Both the position numbers and the translations under genes were made by a program. Below are positions 61,817 through 64,000 of a stretch of DNA of 64,000 nucleotides, in pieces. The notes beneath the pieces are model-generated. The model saw nothing but the letters and a program-made list of their open reading frames with translations. It was not told where the DNA came from and did no database searches. Source of the DNA: Paenibacillus helianthi (GTDB lineage: Bacteria > Bacillota > Bacilli > Paenibacillales > Paenibacillaceae); the NCBI RefSeq assembly GCF_001909055.1, contig NZ_LVWI01000001.1, positions 310,001 to 374,000 on the forward strand. Direction: 5' to 3'. Position 1 is the first letter of the stretch. Each line of letters starts with the position of its first letter.

Positions 61817-63982
61817 TTATACCAATCGAAACATTGCGGATTGAGTGTCACGACTGCTGGCGCCGACATATACAGTGAATCGGCCGGGATCACTGGTATA
61901 GGACAAATCACTGTGGTGATAGCAAAGCTGGGATTCCTCGATGTGGAAAACAACCTCTCTGCTCTCTCCCGGAGACAGCTGCACCTGTCTGAAATCCTTA
62001 AGCTCTTTAACCGGACGCACAGTCTCACCGGACATATCACGGATGTAGAGCTGAACGGTCTCCGTACCAGCTTGGCTGCCGGTATTCGTGACGGTCACCT
62101 TGGCTTCCAGTGGACGGGTTGCTGTCATGGTATCCGAGGACAGGGAGAAATCCGCGTAGGCAAAAGTTGTATAACTTAGGCCAAAACCGAACGGCAGCAG
62201 CGGTTCATTAGGAATATCAATATATTGAGAAATATAACGGTTGTCTGTTTCTTCCTCCGGTTTCGGCCGGCCGGTACTATAAGCATTGTAGTATACAGGA
62301 ATTTGTCCAACAGAATAAGGGAAGGACATAGACAATCTTCCGGAAGGGTTCACTTTGCCGTACAGAATATCCGCCAGCGCCGCCCCGCCTTCACTGCCCG
62401 GGAACCAGGCTTCCAGCACCGCATCTGCCACATCAAAGATTCCGTGCAGATCAAGCGGACGCCCGTTGAAAAGAACAACAGCCAACGGTTTCCCAAGCTT
62501 CTTCATCTCGCGGACCAGCTCAAGCTGAGCTTCCGGAAGCCGGATATCACTGCGGCTGCCCCCCTCTCCGCTCATGTCCGAGGCTTCGCCAAGAGCCAGT
62601 ACAATAACCTCGGCTGCCGACGCAGCATCCAGTGCTTCAGCAAGATCAGACTCTGAGAGAGTATCGATACCGCATCCCTTCGCAATTACCACATTGCCGG
62701 GATCACCGCTTACCTTCTGCATGGACTCACCAAGCTTCACCGCAGTTTCCTTGGACCCCGTCCAGGACCACCAGCCAAGAATATCACCGCTGTCAGCGAA
62801 CGGACCAATCAAGGCAACCCGCTGGTCAGCCTGAAGCGGCAGAACATTCTCATTCTTGAGCAATACACTCGACTTCTCGGCCAGTCTCTGGGAGACCTGA
62901 CGGTGCTCCTGACAGAACACAATTTGCTGTTCCAGCTCAGGGTCAGCTCCGCGCATAGGGTTCTCGAACAAGCCCAGCTTCTCCTTCAGCTTCAGAATCC
63001 GCAGTACGGCTTCGTCAATCATTGCTTCGTCGACAAGCCCTTCAGCCACAAGCTCCGGTAAATGATTCACATAACTTGTAGTCATCATATCAATATCGAC
63101 ACCGCTGTGAATCGCCTTGAATGCAGCTTCTTTGTCATCTTCCGCTGCACCATGGGCAATAACTTCCTTAATCGCCGCCCAATCGGAGATCACAACCCCG
63201 TCGAATCCCCATTCGTCACGCAGCAGACCGCGCATTAATCTCTGGTTAGCTGTTGCCGGAATGCCATTTACGATATTAAAAGAAGTCATAACCATCTCAG
63301 CGCCTGCATCGATGGCCGCTTTGTAGGCCGGCAGATAATATTCACGCAGCTGACGCTCCGAGAGATCCACAGTGTTATAATCACGGCCGCCTTCGGCAAG
63401 TCCGTATGCTGCAAAGTGCTTCACACATGCCGCTACACGGGACTTGTCGTCCTTAAGATTGTCTCCTTGGAAACCTTGGACAAACGCCTTCCCAAACTCA
63501 GCATTCAGATAGGTATCTTCCCCGGTAGATTCCATCACACGGCCCCAGCGGGCGTCACGAACCAAATCGACCATCGGGGCAAACGTCACATGCAGACCGG
63601 ATACGGCTGCCTCACGTGCAGCAATCTCAGCACTTTGTTCAGCAAGCTTAAGATCCCAGGAACAGCCGATCGCCAGCGGAATGGGGAATATCGTTTTGAA
63701 GCCATGGACAATATCTGCCATGAACAGCAGTGGAATACCCAGTCTGTTGCCGGCCAGGTGCTCCTTCTGAACAGCCATCATTTTCTCCGCACCAGCAATA
63801 CCAAGTACAGAACCGGCAGCCCGTTTGGTGTTGGAATCAATTCCGAGCTCTTCCATAGGGCCGGTAATCTCTGAATCATCACCGGGTTCATCATAAAAAG
63901 GAGCTGCCAGCTGAAGCAGTTGGGCTATCTTCTCTTCAAGGGTCATATGTTGCACATATTTGTTATACAGATGTTCAGTCAT
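61817..63982 (-). CDS. GH3 beta-glucosidase, probably acting on beta-1,2-gluco-oligosaccharides
   Basis: 721 aa, no signal peptide (cytoplasmic); GGGGGGTAAG site before the ATG near the window end, so the promoter lies outside. GH3 (alpha/beta) barrel ~1-330 with nucleophile Asp267 (FDGVVISDWAAIKE), RDARWGRVMESTGEDTYLN and KHFAAYGLAEGGRDYN; alpha/beta sandwich ~370-560; fibronectin-III-like C-terminal domain ~610-690 (TNTGSQAGTETVQLYIRD). BglX-like architecture. Pairing with a ~1100-aa GH94 enzyme mirrors the Listeria innocua pair in which the GH3 enzyme hydrolyses sophorose-type sugars. Together they would convert imported beta-1,2-gluco-oligosaccharides to glucose and glucose 1-phosphate; substrate is inferred. 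Confidence 0.9.
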   Translation of the reverse strand: MTEHLYNKYVQHMTLEEKIAQLLQLAAPFYDEPGDDSEITGPMEELGIDSNTKRAAGSVLGIAGAEKMMAVQKEHLAGNRLGIPLLFMADIVHGFKTIFPIPLAIGCSWDLKLAEQSAEIAAREAAVSGLHVTFAPMVDLVRDARWGRVMESTGEDTYLNAEFGKAFVQGFQGDNLKDDKSRVAACVKHFAAYGLAEGGRDYNTVDLSERQLREYYLPAYKAAIDAGAEMVMTSFNIVNGIPATANQRLMRGLLRDEWGFDGVVISDWAAIKEVIAHGAAEDDKEAAFKAIHSGVDIDMMTTSYVNHLPELVAEGLVDEAMIDEAVLRILKLKEKLGLFENPMRGADPELEQQIVFCQEHRQVSQRLAEKSSVLLKNENVLPLQADQRVALIGPFADSGDILGWWSWTGSKETAVKLGESMQKVSGDPGNVVIAKGCGIDTLSESDLAEALDAASAAEVIVLALGEASDMSGEGGSRSDIRLPEAQLELVREMKKLGKPLAVVLFNGRPLDLHGIFDVADAVLEAWFPGSEGGAALADILYGKVNPSGRLSMSFPYSVGQIPVYYNAYSTGRPKPEEETDNRYISQYIDIPNEPLLPFGFGLSYTTFAYADFSLSSDTMTATRPLEAKVTVTNTGSQAGTETVQLYIRDMSGETVRPVKELKDFRQVQLSPGESREVVFHIEESQLCYHHSDLSYTSDPGRFTVYVGASSRDTQSAMFRLV

Positions 63983-64000
63983 AGCTGCTTACCCCCCAAT

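Noticed and set aside
1-64000. CRISPR array, tRNA/rRNA genes or prophage
   Set aside because: No regularly spaced repeats, no cloverleaf or rRNA-like sequence, and no phage structural or integrase genes were seen.

Overview
The window looks like chromosomal DNA of a Paenibacillus-type Gram-positive bacterium. The evidence is AGGAGG-like ribosome sites, several TTG starts, LSAC/TAC lipobox lipoproteins, an S-layer-anchored (SLH) multidomain xylanase, LplA-type solute-binding proteins, a CGTase, a trpS T-box and cre (CcpA) sites. This is family-level inference; no rRNA or tRNA gene is present to confirm it. No prophage, CRISPR array or replication origin was seen.

Layout. 0-5 kb: 3' part of a photolyase, an APH/homoserine-kinase-like kinase, a wrecked ECF sigma gene, a sulfurtransferase, a secreted protein and a methyltransferase. 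5.1-8.3 kb is a scrap zone with fragments of an MBL hydrolase and of a sulfurtransferase 3' end, a frameshifted IS4-family transposase, and a nearly complete group II intron whose reverse transcriptase carries one in-frame TGA. 8.3-12.4 kb: GH10 xylanase with cre sites, a structured leader and three SLH repeats. 12.4-14.1 kb: a second graveyard of broken genes. 14.1-19.3 kb: secA2, a truncated Btr-like AraC regulator run into an fhuF remnant, and a DUF975 membrane protein. 19.5-27.5 kb (mostly minus): a serine beta-lactamase-like enzyme, an MCP, and a tetR/amino-acid ABC/osmC operon. 27.7-32 kb: Crp/Fnr regulator, sulfonate-type ABC transporter and an MBL-fold hydrolase, which with the previous operon suggests a sulfur-acquisition locus. 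32-38.8 kb: orphan LplA-like lipoprotein with a perfect cre, PilZ protein, a ~410-bp inverted-repeat element, a lipoprotein, a LuxR regulator, and a DMT exporter preceded by a purine-type riboswitch. 38.9-45.3 kb: XpaC-like/vWA/TelA/SUFU gene set and a DUF5050 protein. 58.3-64 kb: GH94 and GH3 enzymes, probably for beta-1,2-glucan oligosaccharides.

The most striking region is 45.4-56.4 kb. A seven-gene minus-strand operon encodes two DUF1611-like proteins, a CGTase without a signal peptide, a DUF4912-like protein, a GT4 glycosyltransferase, an FrhB-like iron-sulfur protein and a divergent EPSP synthase. It diverges from a LacI-family regulator followed by an MFS exporter. The same palindrome, CTTAA-NCGN-TTAAG, lies at the operon promoter and again directly before the MFS gene, so regulator, operon and exporter look like one regulon. 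I read it as a candidate, apparently undescribed, pathway making and exporting a modified alpha-glucan-derived product; the product is unknown.
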